DNA of 64,000 nucleotides from Amycolatopsis nalaikhensis. GTDB lineage: Bacteria; Actinomycetota; Actinomycetes; Mycobacteriales; Pseudonocardiaceae. Below the pieces are notes generated by a model. That model saw only the letters and a program-made list of their open reading frames with translations. It was not told the origin of the DNA and ran no database searches. The first letter of the stretch is position 1, and each line of letters starts with the position of its first letter. The stretch covers positions 4,471,501 to 4,535,500 of the forward strand of contig NZ_CP127173.1 of assembly GCF_030264295.1 (NCBI RefSeq). Direction: 5' to 3'. The translations under genes were made by a program, and so were the position numbers. Below, piece after piece: positions 27,128 to 35,413 of the stretch.

Positions 27128-27877
27128 TCAGGCCTTCGTCTTCTCCGCGATCCACGGCGCGTACGCGACGACGGACGTGTAGATCGACGGCGCCGTCGCG
27201 CATTCCGGGTCGTTGTTGCCCGGACGGCTGGTGACGCCGGCGAGCAGCCAGTGGTCGCCGTCGCGGACGATCTCCGGCCCGCCGGAGTCACCGAAGCACG
27301 CCCCGGACTTGCCGCCGGGGTTGTCCGTGCACAACTCGGCCGTGCCGTCGAACACCGACGTGCACTTCGCGCCCTCGACGATGTGCGTGTCGAGCTGCTG
27401 CAGCGTCGTGGGGATCTGGCCGCAGTTGAGCTTCGGGCACGTCTGGCCCCAGCCGAGGATCCGGGTCGCCGTGCCCGGCGACGCGGCCGTGGCCAACGCG
27501 ATCGGCGCCGCCTTGACCGGCGTCGCCAGCCGCAGCAACGCGATGTCGCCCGCCGGGCTCTGCGTGTTGAACGCCGGGTTCACGACGATCGCGGCGACCT
27601 GGGCGACCTCGCCGCCCTGACCGGAGTCGTTCGTCCCCGCCCGCACGGACACCGCGGGCGGGGTCTTGTCGAACGCGCAGTGCGCGGCCGTGACCACCCA
27701 GGTGGGCGCGATCAGCGCGCCGGCGCAGAACAGCTTGCCCGTCGACGAGTGCAGCGACACCGCGAACGGGTACGGCTGGTCCGCGTCACCGCCTCCGACG
27801 ATCACGGGGGCGGCCGCGGCGGTGCCGGGGACCAGGACGAGGCTGAGGACCAGCAGGGCGAGCAGTCGCCTGGTCAC
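27128..27877 (-). CDS. Secreted trypsin-like serine protease (S1 family)
   Basis: 249 residues. Signal peptide MTRRLLALLVLSLVLVPGTA, then a short propeptide and the mature N-terminus IVGGGDADQPYPFAVSLHSS. The catalytic triad is present: His66 in WVVTAAHC, Asp111 in GDIALLRL and Ser198 in CFGDSGGPEI. Several cysteines suit the usual disulfides. The S1 pocket residue six before the catalytic serine lies in GKSGACFGDSGG and is not the Asp of classical trypsin as far as I can align it, so specificity is uncertain. GTG 27877 has GGAG 5 nt upstream and starts 8 bp after the glpX stop, so it may ride on the glpX transcript. Confidence 0.92.
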   Translation of the reverse strand: MTRRLLALLVLSLVLVPGTAAAAPVIVGGGDADQPYPFAVSLHSSTGKLFCAGALIAPTWVVTAAHCAFDKTPPAVSVRAGTNDSGQGGEVAQVAAIVVNPAFNTQSPAGDIALLRLATPVKAAPIALATAASPGTATRILGWGQTCPKLNCGQIPTTLQQLDTHIVEGAKCTSVFDGTAELCTDNPGGKSGACFGDSGGPEIVRDGDHWLLAGVTSRPGNNDPECATAPSIYTSVVAYAPWIAEKTKA

Positions 27878-27885
27878 GGAACTCC

Positions 27886-28935
27886 TTACGGCAGCGGGGG
27901 CACGACGTCGTCGTCGGGCGCGTCCAGGTGGCCGTCGAAGTTGACCGAGGAGTACGCCCGCAGCTTGTTCAGCCGGTGGTAGCCGTCGATCATTCTGACG
28001 GTCCCGGACTTGGACCGCATCACGATGGACTGCGTCGTCGCCCCGCCCTCGCGGTAGTGGACGCCGCGCAGCAGGTCACCGTCGGTGACGCCGGTGGCGC
28101 AGAAGAAGACGTTGTCGCCGCGCACGAGGTCGTCGTTGAGCAGGACGCGGTCGAGGTCGTGGCCGGCGGCGAGGGCCTTCTCGCGCTCGGCGTCGTCCTT
28201 CGGCCACAGGCGGCCCTGCAGCTCGCCGCCGAGGCACTTCATCGCGCAGGCCGCGATGATGCCCTCGGGCGTGCCGCCGATGCCGATCAGCATGTCGACG
28301 CCGGTGGTCGGGCGGGCCGCGGCGATCGCGCCCGCGACGTCGCCGTCGGAGATGAACCGGATCCGCGCGCCGGCGTCGCGGACCTCCTTGATGATCTGCT
28401 CGTGCCGCGGGCGGTCGAGGATGCACACGGTGACGTCGCTGACGCTGCTGTTCTTCGCCTTCGCGACCCGGCGGATGTTCTCCGCGATCGGGGCGCCGAG
28501 CTCGACCTTGCCGGCCGCGTCCGGCCCGACGGCCAGCTTCTCCATGTAGAACACCGCGGACGGGTCGAACATCGCGCCGCGCTCGGCGACGGCGAGCACC
28601 GCGAGGGCGTTGGGCATGCCCTTGGCCATCAGCGTCGTGCCGTCGACCGGGTCCACCGCGACGTCGCAGTCCGGGCCGTCGCCGTTGCCGACCTCTTCGC
28701 CGTTGAACAGCATGGGCGCTTCGTCCTTCTCGCCCTCGCCGATCACCACGACCCCGCGCATCGACACCGTCGAGACGAGCTGGCGCATCGCGTCGACGGC
28801 CGCGCCGTCCCCGCCGATCTTGTCGCCCCGGCCGACCCAGCGACCGGCGGCCATCGCGGCGGCTTCGGTCACCCTGACCAGCTCCATCGCGAGGTTGCGG
28901 TCGGGTGCTTCACGACGGCGCGGTGCGGTGGACAT
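27886..28935 (-). CDS. glpX: Fructose-1,6-bisphosphatase class II
   Basis: 349 residues from ATG 28935 (GGGAGG upstream); the longer frame to 28968 lacks a ribosome-binding site. Signature segments are GDKIGGDGAAVDAMRQLVST, VIGEGEKDEAPMLFNGEEVG, the metal site DVAVDPVDGTTLMAKGMPNA and GIGGTPEGIIAACAMKCLGG. It hydrolyses fructose 1,6-bisphosphate to fructose 6-phosphate in gluconeogenesis. In mycobacteria GlpX is the main FBPase and required for growth on non-sugar carbon. It is followed by the secreted protease gene only 8 bp downstream, an odd functional pairing. Confidence 0.95.
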   Translation of the reverse strand: MSTAPRRREAPDRNLAMELVRVTEAAAMAAGRWVGRGDKIGGDGAAVDAMRQLVSTVSMRGVVVIGEGEKDEAPMLFNGEEVGNGDGPDCDVAVDPVDGTTLMAKGMPNALAVLAVAERGAMFDPSAVFYMEKLAVGPDAAGKVELGAPIAENIRRVAKAKNSSVSDVTVCILDRPRHEQIIKEVRDAGARIRFISDGDVAGAIAAARPTTGVDMLIGIGGTPEGIIAACAMKCLGGELQGRLWPKDDAEREKALAAGHDLDRVLLNDDLVRGDNVFFCATGVTDGDLLRGVHYREGGATTQSIVMRSKSGTVRMIDGYHRLNKLRAYSSVNFDGHLDAPDDDVVPPLP

Positions 28936-29019
28936 CAGGCCTCCCGGATCGTGGAACTGGCGGGTCAACAGTCTGTCAGATACCCGCTGTGTTTCCAGAT
29001 ACCGTCGGCATGGCCTACC

Positions 29020-29241
29020 TCACTGTTCGGAGTCGTCCTCCACCGAGGCCAGGGCCGCTTCGATGCGCTCGCGCGCGCCTTCGAGATGGCGCTCACAGAC
29101 CTTCGCGAGCTTCTCGCCCTTCTCCCACAACGCGAGCGACTGCTCGAGGGACAAACCGCCGGCTTCGAGCTCGCGGACGACCTCGACGAGGCGGTCACGG
29201 GCCTGCTCGTAGCCGAGCTCCTCGCTGGTTGCTTCACTCAC
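29020..29241 (-). CDS. xseB: Exodeoxyribonuclease VII small subunit
   Basis: 73 residues, MSEATSEELGYEQARDRLVE followed by LEAGGLSLEQSLALWEKGEK and the coiled-coil end, all typical of XseB. The GTG at 29241 follows GGAGAA and overlaps the TGA of the preceding hypothetical gene (GTGA). XseB joins XseA to form the single-strand-specific exonuclease VII. It is the last gene of a chain of four genes with 4-bp overlaps. Confidence 0.92.
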   Translation of the reverse strand: MSEATSEELGYEQARDRLVEVVRELEAGGLSLEQSLALWEKGEKLAKVCERHLEGARERIEAALASVEDDSEQ

Positions 29242-29636
29242 GCTCGGTGTTCTCCGACCTTCCGGGCTTGCACGCTGTTCGCGCACACTACCGCGCTCGC
29301 CATCGCGTGGTCGTACCCGACGAACGCGAGGGCGAACTCCTGGCCGTCACCGTCCGCGATCGCCTCTTCGAGGTTCTCCTGCGCGCCCGCCACCCGCTTC
29401 CGGTGCCCGGCCCCCTCGGCGAACCACCAGCGCGAGCCGACCTGCGTCGACGTCGCCTCGGACAGCCGCCGCAGCTGCGGCCCCAGGGCGCGGCGGGCCG
29501 AGCTGTGGCACCCGGCGAGCAGCGCCGTCCAGCACTCCGCGGCCGCCCGGTCCGTGCGCATCGCCTGGTCCAGCAGCGGACGCGCGCCCAAGCGCCGGGC
29601 GGCGTCCACGGTGAGCGGCAGGAACGTCGCCTTCAC
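29238..29636 (-). CDS. Hypothetical protein wedged between xseA and xseB
   Basis: 132 residues: MKATFLPLTVDAARRLGARP, RTDRAAAECWTALLAGCHSS, GSRWWFAEGAGHRKRVAGAQ, EEAIADGDGQEFALAFVGYD and ending ARKVGEHRA. It overlaps xseA by 4 bp (GTGA) upstream and xseB by 4 bp downstream, so it is translated between the two exonuclease VII subunits. I recognise no domain. Charged, soluble and without cysteine pairs. The mycobacterial xseA-xseB pair, as I recall, has no gene here. Its place suggests a lineage-specific partner or regulator of exonuclease VII, which is inference only. Confidence 0.75.
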   Translation of the reverse strand: MKATFLPLTVDAARRLGARPLLDQAMRTDRAAAECWTALLAGCHSSARRALGPQLRRLSEATSTQVGSRWWFAEGAGHRKRVAGAQENLEEAIADGDGQEFALAFVGYDHAMASAVVCANSVQARKVGEHRA

Positions 29637-30871
29637 CCCTGCTCTCCTTCCGCCACCGCCTTGATCGCGCCGTCGCCCACGCGCACGCGCAGCTGGGCAC
29701 CGGCCTCGACTTCGGAGACGGAGCGGAGTACCTGGAGGTTGCCTTCGGAATCGAGGAACTGCACGACCGCGTAGCCGCGGGCCAGCGTCGCGGCCGGGCC
29801 GAGCGCGGTCAGCCGGGCCCGCGCGCTCGCGAGCTCGGCCTGGTCCTTGGCGAGCAGCGTCAGCATCGCGCGGCGCGCCCGCTCGCGGTGGACGTCGACG
29901 TCGTCCTGGCGCCGCTGCACCGGACCGAGCGGATCGGCCAGGGACGGGCGGCTGCGGAGCTGGGTGAGCAGGCGCGTCTGCGTGTCGACCCAGCCGTGCA
30001 GGGCGCGACGGCCGCGGTCGCGCATCTGCCGGACCCGCTCGGTCTCCTCGCGCAGGTCCGGGACGATCCGCTTGCCGGCGTCGGTCGGCGTCGAGCAGCG
30101 CAGGTCGGCGACGTGGTCGAGCAGCGGGGTGTCCGGCTCGTGCCCGATCGCGCTGACCACCGGCGTCCCCGCGGCCGACACGGCGCGGCAGAGCGCCTCG
30201 TCGGAGAACGGCAGCAGGTCCTCGACGCTGCCGCCGCCGCGGGCGATGACGATGACGTCGATCTCGGGATCGGCGTCGAGGATCCGCAGCGCGCGCATGA
30301 CCTGCGGCACCGCCTGCGGGCCCTGGACGGCGGTGTTGATGACCTTGAACCGCACGTGCGGCCACCGGGTCTGGGCGTTGACGAGGACGTCCCGCTCGGC
30401 CGCCGACGCGCGCCCGGTGACCAGCCCGACGCCCTTCGGCAGGAACGGGATCGGCCGCTTGCGCTGCGGCGAGAACAGGCCTTCGGCGGCCAGCAGCTTG
30501 CGCAGCCGCTCGATCCGCGCCAGCAGCTCACCGACGCCGACCGCGCGGATCTGGTCGGCGCGCAGGCTGATCGTGCCGCGCCCGAAGAAGAACGACGGCT
30601 TCGCGTGCACGACCACGCTCGCGCCCTCGCGCAGCGGCGGTTCCATCTCGCGGATCAGCCAGTTCGGGCAGGTGACCGACATCGACACGTCCGCCGACGG
30701 GTCCCGCAGCGTCAGGAACGCGGTCTGCGTGTTCGGCCGCGAGTTGATCTGCGTGACCTGGCCCTCGACCCAGACGGTGCCGAGCCGGTGGATCCAGTCG
30801 CCGATCTTGCGCGCGACGGTCCGGACCGGCCACGGCTTTTCGGCGGTGCTCGCTTCGGTCTCGGTGGTCAC
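29633..30871 (-). CDS. xseA: Exodeoxyribonuclease VII large subunit
   Basis: 412 residues from GTG 30871, which overlaps the stop of the upstream lipid-droplet gene. The N-terminal OB-fold (TVWVEGQVTQINSRPNTQTA, FLTLRDPSADVSMSVTCPNW) is followed by the catalytic domain (LVTGRASAAERDVLVNAQTR, VNTAVQGPQA-like INTAVQGPQAVPQV, VIVIARGGGSVEDLLPFSDE, VSAIGHEPDTPLLDHVADLR, CSTPTDAGKRIVPDL) and the long coiled coil. With XseB it degrades single-stranded DNA in both directions; a cytoplasmic repair nuclease. Confidence 0.95.
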   Translation of the reverse strand: MTTETEASTAEKPWPVRTVARKIGDWIHRLGTVWVEGQVTQINSRPNTQTAFLTLRDPSADVSMSVTCPNWLIREMEPPLREGASVVVHAKPSFFFGRGTISLRADQIRAVGVGELLARIERLRKLLAAEGLFSPQRKRPIPFLPKGVGLVTGRASAAERDVLVNAQTRWPHVRFKVINTAVQGPQAVPQVMRALRILDADPEIDVIVIARGGGSVEDLLPFSDEALCRAVSAAGTPVVSAIGHEPDTPLLDHVADLRCSTPTDAGKRIVPDLREETERVRQMRDRGRRALHGWVDTQTRLLTQLRSRPSLADPLGPVQRRQDDVDVHRERARRAMLTLLAKDQAELASARARLTALGPAATLARGYAVVQFLDSEGNLQVLRSVSEVEAGAQLRVRVGDGAIKAVAEGEQG

Positions 30872-31593
30872 TGGCCGTTCTCTTGACCGTCTTCTTCCCC
30901 GGCCTGCTCCGCCTTGCGCGCGTTGGCGATCCGGCGGGCCAGCATCCCGGTGAACGACGAGCGGTCGGCGTTGGCGCGCTCGTACTCGAGGATGGTCTCG
31001 AGCTGGTCGATCGAGAGCTGCCGCAGCCGGGCCCGCAGCTGCGGCAGGGTGAGCTGGTCGTAGCCGGTCAGCCCGGCCGGGCCCTCGTACCCGCCCGCGC
31101 TGGTCCGCGGGGTCTCGGCCTTGGTCTTCTTGTCGATCTTGGGCGTGCCGGGCTGCGGCTTGGTGTCGTCTTCCTGGGCGTCGTTCTCGCCGTCCGCGTG
31201 GTCCTCGGCGAGCGCGCGTTCCTCTTCGGCCCACGGGTCGCCCAGTTCCGCTTCGAGTTCGGAGAGTGACCCCGGGTGACCGTTGAGTTCCGTTCGCGGC
31301 TCGGGCACGTCGGCGACCGGTGCCAGGTTCGGCCGGGCGGGGCTGACGTCGAGGTCCTCGTCGAAGGTCGCCCAGCTCGGCGTGTCCTCGACCGGGCGCA
31401 GGCTCGACAGGGCGTTGTCGCCCTTGATCGCCAGCTCGGTGACGTGCTGCTGGACCCGCATGGAGGCCTGCAGCACCTGGCTGACCACGGTCACCGGGAG
31501 CCCGGCGAGCTGCCGGGGGAGTTCGCGAACCCGCTCGGCGGTGGAGACGGCGAGGCCCGCGGCGACCCGGAGGGGGAGCGGGAAAGGCTTCAT
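30868..31593 (-). CDS. Lipid droplet-associated protein family (Rv1109c-like)
   Basis: 241 residues from ATG 31593. The N-terminal part (MKPFPLPLRVAAGLAVSTAE, LPRQLAGLPVTVVSQVLQAS) is amphipathic and mildly hydrophobic, the middle is acidic and low-complexity (LSELEAELGDPWAEEERALA), and the C-terminus has TGYDQLTLPQLRARLRQLSI then LETILEYERANADRSSFTGM. This matches the family annotated as lipid droplet-associated protein that sits between ispH and xseA in Mycobacteriales and Pseudonocardiales. Its role is not well defined. Its stop overlaps xseA's start. The divergent neighbour is ispH. Confidence 0.82.
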   Translation of the reverse strand: MKPFPLPLRVAAGLAVSTAERVRELPRQLAGLPVTVVSQVLQASMRVQQHVTELAIKGDNALSSLRPVEDTPSWATFDEDLDVSPARPNLAPVADVPEPRTELNGHPGSLSELEAELGDPWAEEERALAEDHADGENDAQEDDTKPQPGTPKIDKKTKAETPRTSAGGYEGPAGLTGYDQLTLPQLRARLRQLSIDQLETILEYERANADRSSFTGMLARRIANARKAEQAGEEDGQENGQ

Positions 31594-31744
31594 ACGCCTA
31601 GCCTGCCGCATCCGCGCCGAACTGCCCAACCGAACGGGTGGACTCGGGCGCGGTGCGTGACCCCCGGCACAGCTCTGAAGAGGGACGAAGCTCACCCGAA
31701 AGGGACTTCGAGTTCGTCTCGGGCCTGCCCGTACCCTGGGTGCC

Positions 31745-32740
31745 ATGAGTTCAGCGAGTCCCGGAATCGAGCCCGCGGGTACCCCGACGATCACCGGAAC
31801 CGCTTCCGGCAAGCGGGTGCTGCTCGCCAAGCCCCGTGGTTACTGCGCGGGCGTCGACCGCGCGGTGATCGCTGTCGAGAAGGCCCTCGAGGTCTACGGC
31901 GCGCCGGTGTACGTCCGCAAGGAGATCGTGCACAACCGGCACGTGGTCGAGACGCTGCGCGAGCGCGGCGCGATCTTCGTCGACGAGACGTCCGAGGTGC
32001 CCGAAGGCGCGCTGGTGGTGTTCTCCGCGCACGGCGTCTCGCCGATGGTGCACCAGGAGGCCGCCGACCGGAACCTGCGCACGATCGACGCGACCTGCCC
32101 CCTGGTGACGAAGGTGCACAAGGAGGTCAACCGGTTCGCGAAGGACGACTACGACATCCTGCTGATCGGCCACGAAGGCCACGAAGAGGTCGAGGGCACG
32201 GCCGGCGAGGCGCCGGACAAGGTCCAGCTGGTCGACACGGCCGAGGACGTCGACAAGGTCGAGGTGCGCGACCCCTCGAAGGTGATCTGGCTGTCCCAGA
32301 CGACGTTGTCGGTCGACGAGACGATGGAGCGCGTCGACCAGCTGCGCGAGCGTTTCCCGGGCCTGGCGGACCCGCCGAGCGACGACATCTGTTACGCGAC
32401 GACGAACCGCCAGGTCGCGGTCAAGGCGATGGCGGCCGAGTGCGACCTGGTGCTGGTGGTCGGGTCGAAGAACTCGTCCAACTCGAAGCGCCTGGTCGAG
32501 GTGGCGCTGAAGGCGGGCGCGCGGGCGTCCTACCTGGTCGACTTCGCGCGCGAGGTGGACGAGGCGTGGCTGTCGGGCGTGACGACGGTCGGCGTGACGT
32601 CCGGGGCGTCGGTGCCGGACGTGCTGGTCATGGAGCTGCTGGACTGGCTGGCCGAGCGCGGCTACGGCGACGTCAACGAGGTGACGACGGCCAACGAGAA
32701 GATCTCGTTCGCGCCGCCGAAGGAGCTTCGCAAGGTCTGA
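31745..32740 (+). CDS. ispH: 4-hydroxy-3-methylbut-2-enyl diphosphate reductase
   Basis: 331 residues. The three 4Fe-4S ligands are present: C34 in PRGYCAGVDRA, C118 in DATCPLVTKVH and C216 in DDICYATTNRQ, plus substrate histidines in VHNRHVV and SAHGVSP. It catalyses the last step of the MEP isoprenoid pathway, making IPP and DMAPP. The ATG at 31745 gives a short N-terminal extension before SGKRVLLAKP; translation could begin later. A strong terminator follows. The ispH / lipid-droplet gene divergence matches mycobacteria. Confidence 0.95.
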   Translation: MSSASPGIEPAGTPTITGTASGKRVLLAKPRGYCAGVDRAVIAVEKALEVYGAPVYVRKEIVHNRHVVETLRERGAIFVDETSEVPEGALVVFSAHGVSPMVHQEAADRNLRTIDATCPLVTKVHKEVNRFAKDDYDILLIGHEGHEEVEGTAGEAPDKVQLVDTAEDVDKVEVRDPSKVIWLSQTTLSVDETMERVDQLRERFPGLADPPSDDICYATTNRQVAVKAMAAECDLVLVVGSKNSSNSKRLVEVALKAGARASYLVDFAREVDEAWLSGVTTVGVTSGASVPDVLVMELLDWLAERGYGDVNEVTTANEKISFAPPKELRKV

Positions 32741-32753
32741 GTCCTGGATACGA

Positions 32754-32792
32754 AAAACGGCGGTCGCCCTCGGGTAGGGCGACCGCCGTTTT
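32754..32792. terminator. Bidirectional rho-independent terminator
   Basis: A 17-bp perfect stem (AAAACGGCGGTCGCCCT and its complement) with a 5-nt loop carries A- and T-tracts on its outer ends, so it can act for both the ispH and the convergent DUF6542 transcripts. Confidence 0.85.
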
Positions 32793-32799
32793 CGGTGGG

Positions 32800-33657
32800 T
32801 CAGCGTTCTTCTTCGTCCCAGGGACGGCTCCGCCGAGGCGGCGCGTTCCGCGGCCGTCGGGGCGGGGGAGCGTCCCGGCCGTCTTCGGCGGGCGGACGCG
32901 GACGTCGCCGCGGAGCTTCACCCCGGCGACGCGGGTCGCCTTCGTCCGGCCGAGGAGCCCGCCGCACGGGAGGCGGCGGCTTCCGGGCGCCCCGTTCGCG
33001 CTCGCGCTCGGGCGGCGGGGTGCGCGGCGTGCGACGTTCACCATCGGCGGGAGGCCGCGGCCGCCGGGGCGGCTCGCCCCGCCGAGCCCCTTGCGGGAGC
33101 GGAGTCTGCCCGGTGCGGTTCGAGCCGGGAGGCCGGGTCCGCCCGGCGGCGGCCCGCGGCGCCGGTTCGTCGTCGGTCTTCTTGCCCTTCTTGGGGGCGT
33201 CCGGGTCGCGTTCGCGGAAGAACCGGACGAAGCCGATGAGCAGGGTGAGGCCGGTGGTGATCGCCATCGTCGGGAAGAGGTTGATCAGCGGCGTGCCGAT
33301 GTTCAGGGCTTTCGACAGCATGTCGTCGCCCTGGGACCCGGAGGTCAGCAGGATCACGCCGGGCACGGTGACGGCCAGCACGAGCGGCGGCATCACCATG
33401 GGGCCGAAGAGGCCGCGCCGCCGCACCGCGCAGACGGCGATGATCGCCCCGGCGATGTAGCAGACGGTGAAGATCACCGGGATGTTGCCCTGGGCGGGCT
33501 TCCCCACGAGGGCACCGACAACGGCCAGCCCGAGCCCGACGAGCACAGCGGCCCACCACGGCAGCCCGCGCCTCGAACCGACGACAGGACGCTCGTCCCA
33601 CGGAACGGGGACGTCGTCGGCATCTGGATCGCTCTGGCGATCGCGAATCGCGGTCAC
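32800..33657 (-). CDS. DUF6542 membrane protein with basic, proline-rich tail
   Basis: 285 residues from GTG 33657. Four hydrophobic helices are visible at ~30-150 (WWAAVLVGLGLAVVGALVGK, IPVIFTVCYIAGAIIAVCAV, MVMPPLVLAVTVPGVILLTS, NLFPTMAITTGLTLLIGFVR), followed by ~130 residues almost wholly of Arg, Pro, Glu, Asp and Gly. The membrane part matches the actinobacterial DUF6542 family found next to ispH (Rv1111c in mycobacteria). The disordered cytoplasmic tail suggests protein or nucleic-acid contacts, but no function is known. The tail may be inflated by G+C-rich repeat expansion. Confidence 0.78.
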   Translation of the reverse strand: MTAIRDRQSDPDADDVPVPWDERPVVGSRRGLPWWAAVLVGLGLAVVGALVGKPAQGNIPVIFTVCYIAGAIIAVCAVRRRGLFGPMVMPPLVLAVTVPGVILLTSGSQGDDMLSKALNIGTPLINLFPTMAITTGLTLLIGFVRFFRERDPDAPKKGKKTDDEPAPRAAAGRTRPPGSNRTGQTPLPQGARRGEPPRRPRPPADGERRTPRTPPPERERERGARKPPPPVRRAPRPDEGDPRRRGEAPRRRPRPPAEDGRDAPPPRRPRNAPPRRSRPWDEEER

Positions 33658-34276
33658 AGGGCAACACCGTATCTCGTGGTTGTGAAGATCTTGCCAGCAC
33701 CGCCGCCGACGTGGGTGTATCGCCACCCGGCGGCGTGACTCGAGTGGCCTCGCCGGGGGTGGGTGTGGTGTGGTCCAGTCCTTTCGCCTGGCCGTGTGGT
33801 GGCGGTGTCCGGTGGCGGGGTATGCGCAGGTCGGAAGCTCGCGGCTCGGCTGCCGCCGGGGCGCCCGGCTTGGGCCTGGACGCAGCCACCGCGACCTTGG
33901 CCGTGCTCGTGGCCGCGCGATCGCGGGCTCGCGAGCCTGCGCGCAGTTCCGCGGCCGCCCGCTATCGGCCGGCGGGTCTGCCCGCAGGTCCCGGGAGCTG
34001 TCGCGCCAGATCGCGCCGCGTCGGCGGACACGCCCGCGCGCGAGGTCGCGCCGCGTCAGCGGGCCCGCGCGCTGGAGCCCGCCGCGCCGAGTCCCGCGTG
34101 GGCCGGTGCCAGCGCACCCGCCACCGGCTCGCGCCGCCACTCCGCGCCTGCGCGCCGGGGTGCCTCGGCGGCCAAGCCGCAGCCCTCCGCAGCCGCGCGC
34201 GGATCCGGCACCCGCCACCGGCTCGCGCAGCGTCCGCAACCGCTCGCCGCACCCGCCGGGCCCGGATCACCCCAAG
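33658..34276. other. G+C-rich intergenic region with short direct repeats, no gene seen
   Basis: In this 619-bp region every reading frame gives Arg/Ala/Pro-rich sequence with no homology-like content. GCACCCGCCACCGGCTCGCG occurs at 34114 and 34208, and a second near-repeat (TCGCGCCGCGTCRGCGG) occurs at about 34012 and 34045. I checked for RNase P RNA and tmRNA landmarks and found none. It may be a decayed gene or an extended spacer between two minus-strand genes. Confidence 0.5.
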
Positions 34277-35191
34277 TCAGCTAGCCGCCAGCTCATCCCC
34301 CTTCCGCACGGGAGGAACGGGCGCCGGACTCCCCGCGGCATCCGTCAGCGGAGCAACCGTCGACCGGAAGGTCTCCAAGGCCTCCAACTCCCGCCGCCGC
34401 GCCGACAAGAACCGCTGAAGATGCGTACTGGAAAGGTTCAAAGCATCAACCGCCCCACCTGCAGCCCGATGAGCCGCAGCAGCCCCGGCGCGCACCTGCT
34501 CCACATCCGCCTCGAGCGTCCGGTCACTGGCCGCGAACAAAGCTGCCGAAGCCAGTACCCCGAACCCCGTCGGCCCGCACAAGAACACCCGCCGGTCGAT
34601 CAACCACCTCAACAGCTCCGGATCGGTGTCCATCGCCGCCACCACGGCCGCGTCCGAGGGCACGAACATGATCGTTCCGTAGATCGCGTCCGCCCAGCGC
34701 TGGTACCCCTTGCCCGCCAGCTCGGCCGCCCGCGACCGGATCTGGCGGACGTGCGCGCGCAACGCGTCCAGCCGCTCCTCCGGGTCGTCGGTCTCCACCG
34801 CCTCCGACCAGGTCGCCATGCTCGCCTTGGCGTCGACCGGCACCGTGCGGTCGCCGCCCACCCGCAGCACCATGTCCGGCTTCGCCGCGCCGCCGCCCGC
34901 CAGGTCCGTCTGCAGCGTGAAGTGGAGGTCCTCGCGCAACCCCAGCGCCCGCGCCGTCTCCACCAGGACCTGCTCGCCCAGCTCGCCGCGCCCGCTGATC
35001 GAGGCGAACGCCACCTCGTAGCGGCGCAACGCGAGCTGCTGCTGGTCCGCCTTCGCCCGCTCCGCCGCCACCAGCCGGGCCGCCGCGTCCGCCCGGCGCA
35101 TCCCGTCCTGGTACAGCCGCCACAGCACCGCGACGGCGACCAGCAGCAGGACCGCGAGCACGATCGCCGCGGTGGTCAGCACTGTCGCCAC
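34277..35191 (-). CDS. rmuC: RmuC-family DNA recombination protein
   Basis: 304 residues from GTG 35191 (GAGGAG five bases upstream). An N-terminal TM helix (LTTAAIVLAVLLLVAVAVLW) and a short coiled coil precede the RmuC domain: ISGRGELGEQVLVETARALG, KPDMVLRVGGDRTVPVDAKA, YGTIMFVPSDAAVVAAMDTD, RRVFLCGPTGFGVLASAALF. The fold is PD-(D/E)XK-like, with D/E residues in PDMVLR and VDAKA. RmuC limits recombination at short inverted repeats. At 304 residues it is shorter than the ~450-residue E. coli protein because the coiled coil is reduced. It is divergent from sbcDC, which also acts on hairpins. Confidence 0.88.
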   Translation of the reverse strand: MATVLTTAAIVLAVLLLVAVAVLWRLYQDGMRRADAAARLVAAERAKADQQQLALRRYEVAFASISGRGELGEQVLVETARALGLREDLHFTLQTDLAGGGAAKPDMVLRVGGDRTVPVDAKASMATWSEAVETDDPEERLDALRAHVRQIRSRAAELAGKGYQRWADAIYGTIMFVPSDAAVVAAMDTDPELLRWLIDRRVFLCGPTGFGVLASAALFAASDRTLEADVEQVRAGAAAAHRAAGGAVDALNLSSTHLQRFLSARRRELEALETFRSTVAPLTDAAGSPAPVPPVRKGDELAAS

Positions 35192-35340
35192 GTCTTCTCC
35201 TCCCTCCGGCCTGGTTCCGACCGCGGGGACATCATGGCGGACCCCACCGACAAAAACCGCACCCGATCCGTCGCTCTGGGTAGCTGACCTGCGAACAAAT
35301 CGGTTCCACGCAGGGCGTGTCCGATCTTGCACGCTCGTGT

Positions 35341-35356
35341 TAGTACACACGTTCGA
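35341..35356. promoter_or_regulatory. Candidate LexA (SOS) box between rmuC and sbcDC
   Basis: TAGTACACACGTTCGA matches 10 of the 12 fixed positions of the actinobacterial SOS box TCGAAC-N4-GTTCGA, with the right half perfect. It lies 57 bp before the sbcD GTG and 149 bp from the divergent rmuC start, so either or both could be damage-inducible. Confidence 0.5.
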
Positions 35357-35413
35357 GTGAGACGGCGGCGAGCCTGCGCGATTTCGTCGGGGCCGGGTCG
35401 TACCTTGGCCTCC

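Noticed and set aside
33658..34276. Possible RNase P RNA or tmRNA in the G+C-rich spacer
   Set aside because: The conserved GAGGAAAGTCC-type core of RNase P RNA and the tmRNA tRNA-like ends are not found on either strand.
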